From Azorinus chamasolen (lineage: Eukaryota > Mollusca > Bivalvia > Cardiida > Solecurtidae): DNA of 64,000 nt. This document shows, one piece after another, positions 63,883-64,000 of the stretch. Position 1 is the stretch's first letter. The number at the start of each line of letters is the position of its first letter. The position numbers were made by a program, and so were the translations under genes. The notes below the pieces were generated by a model. The model saw only the letters and a program-made list of their open reading frames with translations. It had not been told where the DNA came from and searched no databases. Where the stretch lies: positions 4,531,093-4,595,092 of the forward strand of contig OY755242.1 in NCBI GenBank assembly GCA_963576725.1, read 5' to 3'.

Positions 63883-64000
63883 GTAGAACCTATCTTAAGC
63901 GGTCATCAAAACTGTATAAGTATGGGTCTGTAAGGCAGGTGGTAGCTTATTGCAGGTCAACAGTAATGCAGAAAGCTCATGTTAACCCCCCCCCCCCCAC
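63883..64000. mobile_element. Family B MITE, TTAAGCG-end variant, cut by window edge
   Basis: TCAGTAGAACCTATCTTAAG, GGTGGTAGCTTATTGCAGGT, AGTAATGCAGAAAGCTCATG, then a 13-C run at 63987-63999 in the hairpin centre. Confidence 0.75.

Overview
This is a stretch of a eukaryotic, almost certainly bivalve mollusc genome. It is AT-rich, has very few coding exons, and is dominated by repeats of kinds that I recall from clams and other bivalves: a SINE with a conserved mollusc-type 3' part, tRNA-derived SINEs, tandem arrays built on GACCTTGACCTTTGACC and ending in (GACN)n, and very many short palindromic MITEs. Species cannot be fixed from sequence alone. A run of 200 N (63448-63647) marks a scaffold gap.

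Genes: only two stretches look like host protein-coding genes. At the left edge (2-418, +) is the C-terminal exon of a beta-1,3-galactosyltransferase-like GT31 enzyme whose 5' part lies outside the window. At the right edge (63447-62613, -) is the TM3-to-TM7 part of a histamine H3-like aminergic GPCR, with two apparent frameshifts and its N-terminal part lost in or beyond the N gap. All other long open frames belong to mobile elements or are frames through tandem repeats whose unit is a multiple of 3.

Mobile-element proteins: an L1/Tx1-type LINE reverse transcriptase remnant (2110-3490, -), two decayed inverted copies of one unidentified ORF (about 5000-5300 + and 5862-6190 -), a decayed Crypton-type tyrosine recombinase/DUF3504 protein (6843-7881, +), a LINE C-terminal fragment (18197-19372, +), and a 5'-truncated LINE with poly(A) tail (29303-30594, +).

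Non-coding elements, named here for reference. Family A: about 230 bp, TTAACCC ends, palindrome around GACGGCTCCTATAGGAGCCGTC. Family B: about 200 bp, CAGTAAAACCTCTC ends, TA target duplication, palindrome around AAGCTCCTATAGGAGCTT. Family C: palindrome GGATCCAGATGAGACGCCGAG and its complement. Family D: about 225 bp, TTAACCCATTCCC ends, palindrome around TTTGCTCCTATAGGAGCAAA. Family E: about 400 bp repeat carrying CCGGTTTAAAC. F, G, H, J, N and O are smaller groups. K, L and M are long elements with one shared plan: tandem units of about 150-170 bp, then a GACN tetranucleotide run, then a terminal C/G-run hairpin; this is the plan of Helentron-associated elements (HINEs).

Layout: 0-0.4 kb GT31 exon; 0.4-7.9 kb E/F repeats, LINE and Crypton relics; 8-19.4 kb mixed MITEs, minisatellites and a LINE; 19.4-28.7 kb A/B/C/D MITEs and an E copy interrupted by M; 29-30.6 kb SINE plus LINE; 31-33.5 kb minisatellite and A elements; 33.8-38.3 kb a long-terminal-inverted-repeat element (O); 43.7-44.7 and 58.2-59.1 kb K elements; 49.2-50.1 kb a 45-bp minisatellite; 50.1-51.9 kb a row of A elements; 52.4-56.2 kb two oppositely oriented arrays of a 21-bp repeat around an L element; 59.1-60.2 kb a 355-bp tandem repeat; 60.9-62.6 kb nested D/B/A/C elements; 62.6-63.4 kb the GPCR.
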